A DNA stretch of 64,000 nt, taken from NCBI RefSeq assembly GCF_040095835.1, contig NZ_JBBMFT010000006.1, positions 1-64,000 of the forward strand, given 5' to 3'. Below, piece after piece: positions 24,941 to 32,228 of the stretch. The notes below the pieces were generated by a model. The model searched no databases. It had not been told where the DNA came from and saw only the letters and a list, made by a program, of their open reading frames with translations. Source of the stretch: Flavonifractor hominis. Lineage in GTDB: Bacteria > Bacillota > Clostridia > Oscillospirales > Oscillospiraceae. The translations under genes were made by a program, and so were the position numbers. How positions within the stretch are numbered: the first letter of the stretch is position 1; every line of letters begins with the position of its first letter.

Positions 24941-25759
24941 TCAGGCCAGCGACAGAATCTTGCGGGCCTCGTCCGGAGTGGCAATCTCACGGCCCAGTTC
25001 TTTGGCCAGGCGGACTACCTTTTCCACCAGTTCACCGTTGGAAGCGGCTTTGTGACCTTTTTCCAGGTAGATGTTATCCTCAAAGCCCACGCGGACGTTG
25101 CCGCCCATCACAATGCCGGCGGCCACCATCGGCCAGGCGCCCCGGCCGATGCCAGTGACAGTCCAGGTGGACCCGGCGGGAATCTGCTTCACCAGGTAAT
25201 CCAGGTTACCCACAGTGGCGGGGGTGCAGCCGGACACGCCCAGTACGAAATTGAACTGCATGGGTGCGCCGGGGACCAGACCCTTGTTGGCCATGTTCAC
25301 GATGGTGTCCAGATGGCCAATCTCGAAGCACTCGTACTCGGGCTTGATGTTATTTTCGATCATGCGCTTGCCGAAGGCACGCATGGTGGGCATATCATTG
25401 ACAAAAATGTCATCGCCGAAATTGCAGGTGCCGCAATCCAGAGTGGCCATCTCAGGGCACAGCTCGGTGGGCTGGAGCCGCTCTTCGGGGGTCATGCCGG
25501 TAGCGCCGCCGGTGGATGGGATCAGGATTACGCCGGGGCAAGCCTCTTTGATGGCATCCAGCACGACCCGGAACCGCTCACGGTCCTGAGTGGGGGTGCC
25601 GTCGTCTTCCCGGACGTGGACGTGGATGACCGCAGCGCCCGCCTCAAAGGCGCTCTTGGCCTCCCGGACCATTTCGTCCACCGTGTAAGGAACCGCGGGA
25701 TTATGCTCTTTGGTGACCTCCGCGCCGCAGATGGCCGCGGTGATGATCAGTTTTTCCAT
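24941..25759 (-). CDS. kce: 3-keto-5-aminohexanoate cleavage enzyme
   Basis: 272 residues, BKACE (DUF849) family. Condenses 5-amino-3-oxohexanoate with acetyl-CoA and splits it into acetoacetate and 3-aminobutyryl-CoA. The TIM-barrel metal ligands are recognisable: IHVHVRED (His-x-His near residue 47) and the late EYECFEIGHLDT. The ATG at 25759 follows GAGGAGG; the open frame continues upstream to 25996, but that part is the riboswitch leader. First gene of the operon. The next enzyme, 3-aminobutyryl-CoA ammonia-lyase, is not in this window. Confidence 0.94.
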   Translation of the reverse strand: MEKLIITAAICGAEVTKEHNPAVPYTVDEMVREAKSAFEAGAAVIHVHVREDDGTPTQDRERFRVVLDAIKEACPGVILIPSTGGATGMTPEERLQPTELCPEMATLDCGTCNFGDDIFVNDMPTMRAFGKRMIENNIKPEYECFEIGHLDTIVNMANKGLVPGAPMQFNFVLGVSGCTPATVGNLDYLVKQIPAGSTWTVTGIGRGAWPMVAAGIVMGGNVRVGFEDNIYLEKGHKAASNGELVEKVVRLAKELGREIATPDEARKILSLA

Positions 25760-25771
25760 GACACGCCTCCT

Positions 25772-25821
25772 CAAAAAAATAAACGCCATCCCGCCATGGA
25801 AAAGGGTCCTCCTGGCGGGAT
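25772..25821 (-). terminator. leader terminator (expression platform) of the lysine operon
   Basis: ATCCCGCCA (25821-25813 read on the minus strand) pairs with TGGCGGGAT (25796-25788) and is followed by GGCGTTTATTTTTTTG, directly before the kce ribosome binding site. Termination here would keep the whole operon off. Second copy of a 13-nt repeat (25820-25832; first at 25886-25898) abuts the stem and could form the competing structure. Confidence 0.65.
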
Positions 25822-25854
25822 AGCGCTTCATGAACAAAAAAACACTACTCATGT

Positions 25855-26055
25855 CCGCGGGAGGGGTACTCTCGTTCAGACACAAATAGCGCTTCATGTG
25901 ACTCATGACAATCCGTGAGCGCTGGGCCCACGGCTCAGGGGGAGGGCTGTACGATTCACGTCCCCCTTCGGCGGAGCGGACATTCACAGAACACATCGGG
26001 CTCGCCAGCCCTTAACATTGTTCTCCTACCTTGCACTCCGCGCCTCTATCCATGC
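25855..26055 (-). promoter_or_regulatory. lysine riboswitch (L box) upstream of kce
   Basis: The leader RNA (minus strand) carries the signature of lysine aptamers in order: GGATAGAGGCGCGG at the 5' side, a GGTAGGAG segment, CTGTGAATGTCCGCTCCGCC with GCCGAAGG, a CCGTG/CACGG arm, GGATTGTCATGAG, and the 3' closing CGAGAGTACC. These match, block for block, the known Thermotoga and Bacillus aptamers (GGAGGCGCG, CGCCGAAGC, GGAGAGCC). Transcription starts near 26073. The downstream hairpin with T-run (25772-25821) is the likely expression platform. Because the genes degrade lysine, the switch would be expected to turn on with lysine, opposite to the common biosynthetic type. The logic is inferred. 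Confidence 0.8.
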
Positions 26056-26079
26056 GTATTATTCACTTTTGACAAATTC

Positions 26080-26108
26080 ACTATAACGCAGCCAAAATGA
26101 TTTGTCAA
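26080..26108 (-). promoter_or_regulatory. promoter of the lysine-fermentation operon
   Basis: Perfect TTGACA (26108-26103), 17-nt spacer, TATAGT (26085-26080). Leader of about 310 nt to kce. Confidence 0.85.
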
Positions 26109-26204
26109 CTATTTTTTAGGAAATTTGGTTTATAAAATTTTTCTCCCGCCGGAGGACTTTTGTATGCTGCAACAGGACGCTGGTAATGTGCCGCTGCGGT
26201 AGAG

Positions 26205-26240
26205 TAAAAAAGAGACCGCCCCGATTTAGGGGCGGTCTCC
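26205..26240 (-). terminator. terminator of kamB-kamC
   Basis: GAGACCGCCCC/GGGGCGGTCTC stem with a 6-nt loop, followed on the minus strand by CTTTTTTACTC. It isolates kamBC from the riboswitch operon. Confidence 0.85.
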
Positions 26241-26246
26241 CAAAGC

Positions 26247-27746
26247 TTACAGATCGGCCTGGAACAGTTCCATCAGTGCTTCATCCAGCTTTAAAAGCCG
26301 GCAGACACGCAGTGCATCCCGGGGACAGGGGGCTCCAGGCGGGGCGGGCAGCAGGTGGTAGTCCATCCGCCGGGCGATGCGTTTGCGGGGATCGTCTCCC
26401 TCATCCCCCTGAATGTCCCGCACCAGGCCCGCTACCTGATAGTGGGCCCCGGCCACATCGGAGACGCCATCGTAGTGGGTGGTCATGAGGGCGACGCAGT
26501 CCAGTGTGCCCAGATGGCGTACCAGGGCGCGGGCCAGGGCGGCGCCCTCTTGGGGATTGGTGCCCCGGGCAAATTCATCCAGTGCCACAAAGAAAAACTG
26601 CCCGCGGGTTTTGCACAGCAGCTGGTCCAGCAAGTGGACCTCACGGCCGAAGGAGGATAGACCGCCGCTTCCCGGTCCGCTGTCGGCCAGGATAAGTTCC
26701 ACCCGGTGGAACAGAGGCAGCCGGGCTGCGCGTGCAAATACAAAGAATCCGCACTGGCACAGCAGCAAGCTAAGTACGGTAGCGCGCAGAGAGACGGTCT
26801 TGCCGCCCATATTGGCGCCGGTAATGACCGTACATCCCCGGTGCAGATGCAGGTCCAGAGAGGTGAACTGCTCCCCCCGGGCGGCCAGATCTTCCGCCAC
26901 CTGGGGATGGATGACCTCATGCAGCTCGATGGAACCGTCTTCGCTCAGGGTGGGGCGGACACACTGGAAACGCAGGGCCAGCTTGGCCTTGGCAACGATC
27001 AGATCCAGGTGTCCCAGCGCCTGCATACAGGCAAGAAAATCTTCCCGCCAGGCCATCAGCTTTCCGGTGAGCATGACCCGTACCTCCAGCTCCAGCTGGT
27101 CTTCCTGTACAGCCAGTACCCGGCGTTTCTCCAGCAGCGGGCCCCGTTTCTCCTCCTGGGTCATGCGGATGGCTTTTTCCAGCTTGGCCTTCTCCGCACG
27201 CAGGGGGGCCAGATCGTTGTGGTAACTGTTGACGATGGAGAAGGTGGGCAGACGCCGCCCCTCCGGGTCCATCAGCTCCAGCGCGTCGGACAGGGAGGGA
27301 AACGTGATGCCAGCCAGAGCGGGCATGGCGGCATAGGCCTGGTTTACCTGCTCCATGGTAACCAGAAAATGCTTGATCTCAAACAGCTCCACCAGATCGA
27401 ACGGGGCACCGGGGTCCCGGTCAAAGGAGCCCCGGATATCGTGGAACAGAGGCAAGCAGCGGGTTACGCCCCGCAGGGCCGCCGCCGCATCCTTCCGGGC
27501 AGAAGCATCCAGACGGGGAGTCTCACAGCAACAGGACTCGGTCTGCTGGGAGGCAGTGCCACCGGCGGCCCAAAGTTCCATGGCCAGAGCCACATTGTCC
27601 AGCTCCTGCTCCAGCTCTTCCTCATCCCCGGGGCCATACCAGCGGGGATTGCGTGCAGCCTGTTTGCCGAAGGGAGACAGGGGGCTCAGGCGCTCAAGCA
27701 CCCACTGAAAGCCCGCGTTCTCCCGCAGTTCATGAGTCAGTTCCAT
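26247..27746 (-). CDS. kamC: MutS-like ATPase, lysine 5,6-aminomutase reactivation factor KamC
   Basis: 499 residues. The C-terminal half is a MutS-type ATPase: Walker A GANMGGKT (310-317), a DEFARGTNPQEG Walker-B/signature block and the LMTTHYDGV switch. The N-terminal half is a helical clamp/core-like region; there is no mismatch-binding or nuclease domain, and the protein is far shorter than MutS. Genes of this form next to kamDE are annotated as the reactivase ATPase that, with KamB, exchanges damaged cobalamin. It starts 4 nt after kamB, with its AAGGAGGAG site inside the kamB end, and is followed by a terminator. A role in mismatch repair is unlikely from this context. Confidence 0.85.
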   Translation of the reverse strand: MELTHELRENAGFQWVLERLSPLSPFGKQAARNPRWYGPGDEEELEQELDNVALAMELWAAGGTASQQTESCCCETPRLDASARKDAAAALRGVTRCLPLFHDIRGSFDRDPGAPFDLVELFEIKHFLVTMEQVNQAYAAMPALAGITFPSLSDALELMDPEGRRLPTFSIVNSYHNDLAPLRAEKAKLEKAIRMTQEEKRGPLLEKRRVLAVQEDQLELEVRVMLTGKLMAWREDFLACMQALGHLDLIVAKAKLALRFQCVRPTLSEDGSIELHEVIHPQVAEDLAARGEQFTSLDLHLHRGCTVITGANMGGKTVSLRATVLSLLLCQCGFFVFARAARLPLFHRVELILADSGPGSGGLSSFGREVHLLDQLLCKTRGQFFFVALDEFARGTNPQEGAALARALVRHLGTLDCVALMTTHYDGVSDVAGAHYQVAGLVRDIQGDEGDDPRKRIARRMDYHLLPAPPGAPCPRDALRVCRLLKLDEALMELFQADL

Positions 27747-27749
27747 GGC

Positions 27750-28748
27750 TTACTCCTCCTTTACGTTCACAACCGGCAGGTCCAGGGCCTCCTGGAGGGC
27801 ATGGACAAACCGGTCAGCCTCAAAATGCCAGCCGTAGGCCGACCAGGGGTTGGCGGCGACAGCGGCAATGGTCAGCTCCCGGCGTACCGCCAACTCACCG
27901 CCGCTGCGCAGGAACAGTTCCAGCGCGGCACGGCCAGCCAGCACATGGGTAGCGTCGGATGCCACCAGGGTGGTGGGTGCTCCACGGCGGGCCAGGGTCT
28001 TGAGCAGCGGGTCAGTAATCCCACCCGCTGCCCAGACCACCATAGGCTGTCGGGGGAGTTTGTTCCATTTGGGGGCGCCCGACTCATCCAAAGGCAGCTC
28101 AGCTGGTTCTCCCTCGGGGGTGAAGAGAGCAAAGCGGGCCTCCAGAGCGTCCAGCGCCTGACACAGGCGAGTATTTTCTGGACGCTTGCGGGCAAAGAGC
28201 CAGCAGGTGTGAGCGGTTTCAGCTACTACCAGCTCCATATTCCGGTCCAGGGATGCGCCGGTGCACAGCAGGGCCACGCCCTCCACTCCGGCGCCGGCCA
28301 GGGATTTGCGCCCGGCAGCCCCGTCGATGAGTACGCGCTGGGCACCCAGTTCCCGGAAACGCTGGGTCAGAGGGGGCAACTGTCCGGCGGCTGAGGGTCC
28401 GGCCAACTGGACATAGCCGTCGGACAGGGCACGAAATACCCCTACCGGCCCAAGAGGGGTCATCACATCGGTGAGGTCGACCACCTCCAGTGTGGCGTCA
28501 CACAGGGAGAGCATTCCTCGGGCAGTGGCAAACAGATCGCCGGCCTTCAGGTACAGGTCGGGTTTTTCTGTGCCGGTGACCAGGTCGGTACATTCCCCGT
28601 CCCGGCCCACCGAAGTCAGGCCGAGGCATTCCTCACCCAACTCATTCATCAGGCGGCGCATGGTGGTGGTCTTGCCGGCGTTTTTGCAAAGGCCGATCAA
28701 CGTCACGGGGGACGCGTCTCCCACCAGCGGCGCTAACAGCTGTTCCAA
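27750..28748 (-). CDS. kamB: lysine 5,6-aminomutase reactivation subunit KamB
   Basis: 332 residues if the TTG at 28748 is the start. GGGAGGT lies exactly 6 nt before this TTG, whereas the ATG at 28763 has no site and the ATG at 28796 lies inside the -10 box. A P-loop near the N-terminus (GLCKNAGKTT, about 19-28) and DGAAGRKSL further on suggest a nucleotide-dependent chaperone. The set kamB-kamC accompanies kamDE in lysine fermenters such as Fusobacterium, and the pair is taken to restore inactivated B12 mutase. It has its own promoter, separate from the lysine riboswitch, so repair capacity may be constitutive. Confidence 0.82.
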   Translation of the reverse strand: MEQLLAPLVGDASPVTLIGLCKNAGKTTTMRRLMNELGEECLGLTSVGRDGECTDLVTGTEKPDLYLKAGDLFATARGMLSLCDATLEVVDLTDVMTPLGPVGVFRALSDGYVQLAGPSAAGQLPPLTQRFRELGAQRVLIDGAAGRKSLAGAGVEGVALLCTGASLDRNMELVVAETAHTCWLFARKRPENTRLCQALDALEARFALFTPEGEPAELPLDESGAPKWNKLPRQPMVVWAAGGITDPLLKTLARRGAPTTLVASDATHVLAGRAALELFLRSGGELAVRRELTIAAVAANPWSAYGWHFEADRFVHALQEALDLPVVNVKEE

Positions 28749-28794
28749 AATAGGACCTCCCATCCAGTGAAAATTTGGTCTGATTGTCAAAGCC

Positions 28795-28824
28795 ATTATA
28801 AGAGCCGGGCGCGGACGCTGTCAA
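28795..28824 (-). promoter_or_regulatory. kamBC promoter
   Basis: Perfect TTGACA (28824-28819) and perfect TATAAT (28800-28795), 18-nt spacer. Transcription would begin near 28788, which rules out the ATG at 28796 as a start codon. Confidence 0.8.
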
Positions 28825-28830
28825 TGACAG

Positions 28831-28862
28831 AAAAAAACGGCGCAGTCCAAACGACTGCGCCG
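28831..28862 (-). terminator. terminator of the LysR-ATPase unit
   Basis: CGGCGCAGT/ACTGCGCCG stem (28838-28862) followed by seven T on the minus strand. Confidence 0.85.
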
Positions 28863-28884
28863 CAAGGGATAGAGAGGATATGTT

Positions 28885-29967
28885 TCAGGCGTGACGATCC
28901 ATTTCCTCCACGATGTTTACCGCTGTGCGGTATACGCCTTCAAAATCCACGTGGGGATTGTAGAGCCCCTCCAGCTCATCGTGCATAGCCTTGGCTTGGG
29001 CCAGAGCCTCCACGGCCTCGTCGGTCAGGGCGGCGGCCACCTTGCGGGAAAATTTGAGCCGGGCCTTATTCCGGCGCAGCAGCTCCGGGTCCAGCATGGC
29101 GTCCAGCCGGATACGGCGATAGGGACGGCGGGGATAGGGCTGGGCGGGGGAGGAGGAGAGGAAAGCCAGGGACAGCGAGGGGATGAGCAGGTGCTCCATC
29201 CGGTCGGGGGCCATGGGGGAGGGGCAGACGATGATGTCATGTCCCGCCGACAGAGCGCCGGCGGCCAGGTGATGGAGCATGCCGTGGGCCAGACCGTAAG
29301 TGTCGGACAGCTCGTAGACACGTTTACATAATGCATCGGCAGTGCTGTAATTGCACAGCACGCCCTTCCAAGTGACACCGCCCAGGAAGCGCTGAACAGA
29401 CCGACCGTCCTCCAGGGCGGTCTTTTTGACCTCCCGGGAGAGGATGCCCCGGGCACGCTTGGCCATCTTGGCTTCTAAGACCTGAGTAGACAGGAGTGCA
29501 CGCATATCCTCTTCGATTTGGGCTGCGGCGGTGAGGCAGCGGTAAGCCCGGCTGTAGCAGGCCTTGTAGCCTTTCATGCATCCCATCAGTTCCGAGCGGA
29601 CGGTTTGAAGGGCGTCGCGGTCGTAGTAGTTTCCTAAGTTTACGTAATGTTCAACCAGACCGGGGTAGGACGGCTCTACCACGTGGGGAGCGGTGCCGTC
29701 CACCAGGGCGGTTTTCCGCTCCGGAATGAGCACAGCATCCAGGGAGTCCGGATCGCCGGAGCAGACGATGTACTCTACCTGAAGGCCGCGTTCCTCCATG
29801 GCTTTGCCCACCTTGCGCATCAGGGAGGATTTGCCGCAGCCGGGACCGCCCTTGAGGATATAGATATCCCGGGCCTGGGCCGGGTCAATCAGCTGGTCGT
29901 AGAGGGAGTAAAAGCCGGTGGGGGCGTTGGCGCCCAGGAAAAAGGAGACCTGCGGTTCACTTTGCAT
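28885..29967 (-). CDS. P-loop ATPase of unknown function (PRK06851-like)
   Basis: 360 residues. The Walker A GGPGCGKSS lies at about 40-48, in an N-terminal region starting with FFLGANAPTGFYSLYDQLI. The second half has VLCNYSTADALCKRVYEL and HDIIVCPSPMAPDRMEHLLI, reminiscent of a second, degenerate nucleotide-binding domain. I believe this is the uncharacterised clostridial ATPase family catalogued as PRK06851, but no function is known to me. The ATG at 29967 follows TTGGAGGGT. It lies 68 nt downstream of a LysR gene on the same strand and upstream of kamBC, with a terminator between, so a link to either selenium or lysine metabolism is only positional. Confidence 0.7.
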   Translation of the reverse strand: MQSEPQVSFFLGANAPTGFYSLYDQLIDPAQARDIYILKGGPGCGKSSLMRKVGKAMEERGLQVEYIVCSGDPDSLDAVLIPERKTALVDGTAPHVVEPSYPGLVEHYVNLGNYYDRDALQTVRSELMGCMKGYKACYSRAYRCLTAAAQIEEDMRALLSTQVLEAKMAKRARGILSREVKKTALEDGRSVQRFLGGVTWKGVLCNYSTADALCKRVYELSDTYGLAHGMLHHLAAGALSAGHDIIVCPSPMAPDRMEHLLIPSLSLAFLSSSPAQPYPRRPYRRIRLDAMLDPELLRRNKARLKFSRKVAAALTDEAVEALAQAKAMHDELEGLYNPHVDFEGVYRTAVNIVEEMDRHA

Positions 29968-30035
29968 AAATGACCCTCCAATATCTGAGTTTCTCACCCC
30001 AGCGTATGCCGGAGCGGAAGGGAGGGTGCGGCAGT

Positions 30036-30941
30036 TCAGGGCTGATTCTGGAAGAAATAGGGCAGCTCCTGCAACAGCATGGAGGCCGCCGGGGAAAGGG
30101 CGCGGCTGCGGTGATAGAGCAGATAAAACTCCCGGGTCAGCAGAGGGTTGGAGTCGGGAAAGAGGAGGATTTGGCCGGCGGCAGCCTGGTCACGAGCGGC
30201 ATAGGAGGAGACGATGGCGATGCCCAGGCCGTTTTTTACGCCCTGCAGGATGCTCTCGGTGCTGTCAAGCTGGGCGGTCAAGGTCAGCTCCCGGGGGTCC
30301 AGACCGATGCCCCGCAGATACTGTTCTCCCTGCTTTCTGGTGCCCGAGCCGGGCTCCCGCACCAGAAAGGGGGCGCAGCGGAGCACTTCGGGGGTCATGC
30401 GGCCGTTCAGCGCCCGATATTCCGCAGTGTTCGGCGTGATGATGACCAACTGTTCGGTGAGAAAGGGTACGCACAAAAGCCCCGTACGCTGGACCGGTGC
30501 GCCCACGATGCCAAGCTCCGCTCCGTTTTCGCTCATCCACTGGGCCACCTGGCCGCTGTCCCCCTGCCGGACCTGAAAAAAGACCTGAGGATAGCGCTGG
30601 CGCAGGGAGGGGAGCACCTGGGGCAGCAGGTACTGGGAGGGAACGGTGGAGGCGGCGATGGACAGGGTCCCTGCAATGGAGCAGGCGGCGGTGCGCACCT
30701 CCTGTTCGGCCCGCTGGCACAGGCCCAGGATCTCCCCGGCGTACCGGGCCAACACCCGGCCGGGCGGGGTAAGATGCAGCTGTTTGGTGGAGCGCACCAC
30801 CAGACGGGTCCCAAGCTCCTCCTCCAGCGCGCTCATGTGGGCGCTGACGGTGGGCTGGGTGAGGTAGAGGGCCTCCGCCGCCTTGGAAAAGCTGCGCAGG
30901 CGGGCTACCTGGACAAAAATCTCCAGCTGTTTGAGCTGCAT
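30036..30941 (-). CDS. LysR-family regulator, selenium-metabolism associated
   Basis: 301 residues. The N-terminal winged helix reads MQLKQLEIFVQVARLRSFSK, ALYLTQPTVSAHMSALEEEL; the rest is a periplasmic-binding-like effector domain (GQVAQWMSENGAELGIVGAP, ARDQAAAGQILLF). The ATG at 30941 has GGAGGT 6 nt upstream; sequence further up overlaps the divergent selD promoter. It is transcribed away from selD across a 73-nt gap, the usual LysR arrangement with its target. A clostridial LysR subgroup is consistently found beside selD/yedE/yedF. The effector is unknown; a selenium species or cysteine-related metabolite is a guess. Confidence 0.82.
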   Translation of the reverse strand: MQLKQLEIFVQVARLRSFSKAAEALYLTQPTVSAHMSALEEELGTRLVVRSTKQLHLTPPGRVLARYAGEILGLCQRAEQEVRTAACSIAGTLSIAASTVPSQYLLPQVLPSLRQRYPQVFFQVRQGDSGQVAQWMSENGAELGIVGAPVQRTGLLCVPFLTEQLVIITPNTAEYRALNGRMTPEVLRCAPFLVREPGSGTRKQGEQYLRGIGLDPRELTLTAQLDSTESILQGVKNGLGIAIVSSYAARDQAAAGQILLFPDSNPLLTREFYLLYHRSRALSPAASMLLQELPYFFQNQP

Positions 30942-30955
30942 AGCGGACCTCCTCA

Positions 30956-30984
30956 TTGTGTTTTTAAAAGAAATGGGGTATAGT
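30956..30984 (+). promoter_or_regulatory. selD promoter
   Basis: TTGTGT (30956-30961), 17-nt spacer, TATAGT (30979-30984), in the 73-nt region shared with the divergent LysR gene. Confidence 0.65.
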
Positions 30985-31014
30985 GTAGCCAGAAAAAGCA
31001 AAGGGGGTGGATGT

Positions 31015-32061
31015 ATGCCGTATGAAAAACTGCGCCTGACCGCCATGACCACGGCCGGTGGGTGAGGGGCCAAATTAGGGCCGGGAGTCCTAAACGATAT
31101 TTTGTCCGGTCTGCCCCGGACCGCCGACCCCAATCTGCTGGTCGGCTTTGATTCCAGCGACGATGCTGCGGTCTACCGTGTCAGCCCCGACGTGGCCATG
31201 ATCCAGACGGTGGACTTCTTCCCGCCTGTGGTGGACGACCCCTATACCTTTGGTCAGATCGCCGCAACCAACGCCCTCTCCGACGTGTACGCCATGGGCG
31301 GACAGCCCCGGCTGGCCATGAATCTGCTGGCCGTGCCCTCCTGCCTGCCGCTGGAGGCGGTGGGCGCGATCCTGGAGGGAGGCGCGTCCAAGGTAGCTGA
31401 GGCCGGTGCGGTCATTGCCGGGGGCCACAGCATTGAAGATCCGGAGCCCAAATACGGCCTGTGTGTCACCGGACTGGTCCACCCCGACGCCATACTCACC
31501 AACAGCGGCGCCCGGGAGGGGGATATCCTGGTGCTCACCAAGGCGCTGGGTACCGGTATTCTCACCACCGCAGCCAAGGCGGAGCTGCTCACCCCCGCGG
31601 AGCTACAGGAGATGACCGGGCTGATGACCACCCTCAACAAGGCGGCGGCCGAGGCGGCTGTGCCCCTGCGCCCCAACGCCTGCACCGATGTGACGGGCTT
31701 TGGGCTTATCGGCCACGCCCGGGAGATGGCCCAGGGGGCGGGGTGTACCGTGGAGCTCTGGCCCGGACGCATCCCTATCCTGCCCAAGGCACTGGAGCTG
31801 GCCCGGGACGGGATCATCCCCGCCGGAGCCTACCGCAACCTGGATTTTGCCGGGGGCGATGTGGCAGTGGATGGGAACTTCCCACAGGAAGTGCTGGACG
31901 CCCTCTACGATCCCCAGACCGCCGGCGGATTACTGCTGAGCGTACCCGAGGCCAAGACGGCGGAACTGCTGGAGCGCATGGCCGACCGCGGCGTATCCGC
32001 CGTGGCGGTGGGTGCGGTGCGCCGGCGCGGAGAAAAGATGGTGTACCTGAGACAGGTGTAG
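31015..32061 (+). CDS. selD: selenide, water dikinase, selenocysteine-containing
   Basis: 348 residues including Sec17. Makes selenophosphate from selenide and ATP for Sec-tRNA and other selenium products. The true start is the ATG at 31015, after AAGGGGGTGG; translation gives MPYEKLRLTAMTTAGG, then TGA (31063-31065), then GAKLGPGVLNDIL. The TGA falls exactly at the active-site Cys/Sec of SelD (G-C/U-x-A-K), so it is read as selenocysteine. A hairpin follows within 10 nt (TTAGG 31075-31079 with CCTAA 31089-31093, G-rich loop), a plausible bacterial SECIS. Annotation from the first downstream start (31102) would lose the catalytic site. The ATP-binding GGHSIEDPEPKYG and TDVTGFGLIGH motifs are intact. 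Confidence 0.93.
31063..31093 (+). promoter_or_regulatory. bacterial SECIS element candidate in selD
   Basis: The UGA at 31063-31065 is followed by a 9-nt spacer and the stem TTAGG/CCTAA closing a loop GCCGGGAGT with exposed G residues, the spacing and loop type recognised by SelB. Confidence 0.6.
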
Positions 32062-32068
32062 ACCGGGC

Positions 32069-32102
32069 CCCCCGGACGGCACAGCCGTCCGGGGGTTTTA
32101 TT
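32069..32102 (+). terminator. selD terminator
   Basis: GC-rich 12-bp stem CCCCCCGGACGGC/GCCGTCCGGGGG with a 3-nt loop, followed by TTTTATTATAA. Confidence 0.8.
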
Positions 32103-32228
32103 ATAAAACACTTTATAGAAAAAAGCGATAAAGTATAGAGAAAATATGGAAAAAATCAAGTTCCAATTCCGGACAGGCAAGGGTATGATAGGGACAGAGA
32201 GGACCATATGGAAAAGGAGGTCATTTGT

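Noticed and set aside
26247..27746. Annotation as a DNA mismatch repair protein
   Set aside because: Only the ATPase part of MutS is present and the gene is fused in operon with kamB next to the mutase genes.
31102..32061. selD beginning at the ATG-like codon at 31102
   Set aside because: No ribosome binding site there, and the family's catalytic N-terminus is encoded upstream through an in-frame UGA.
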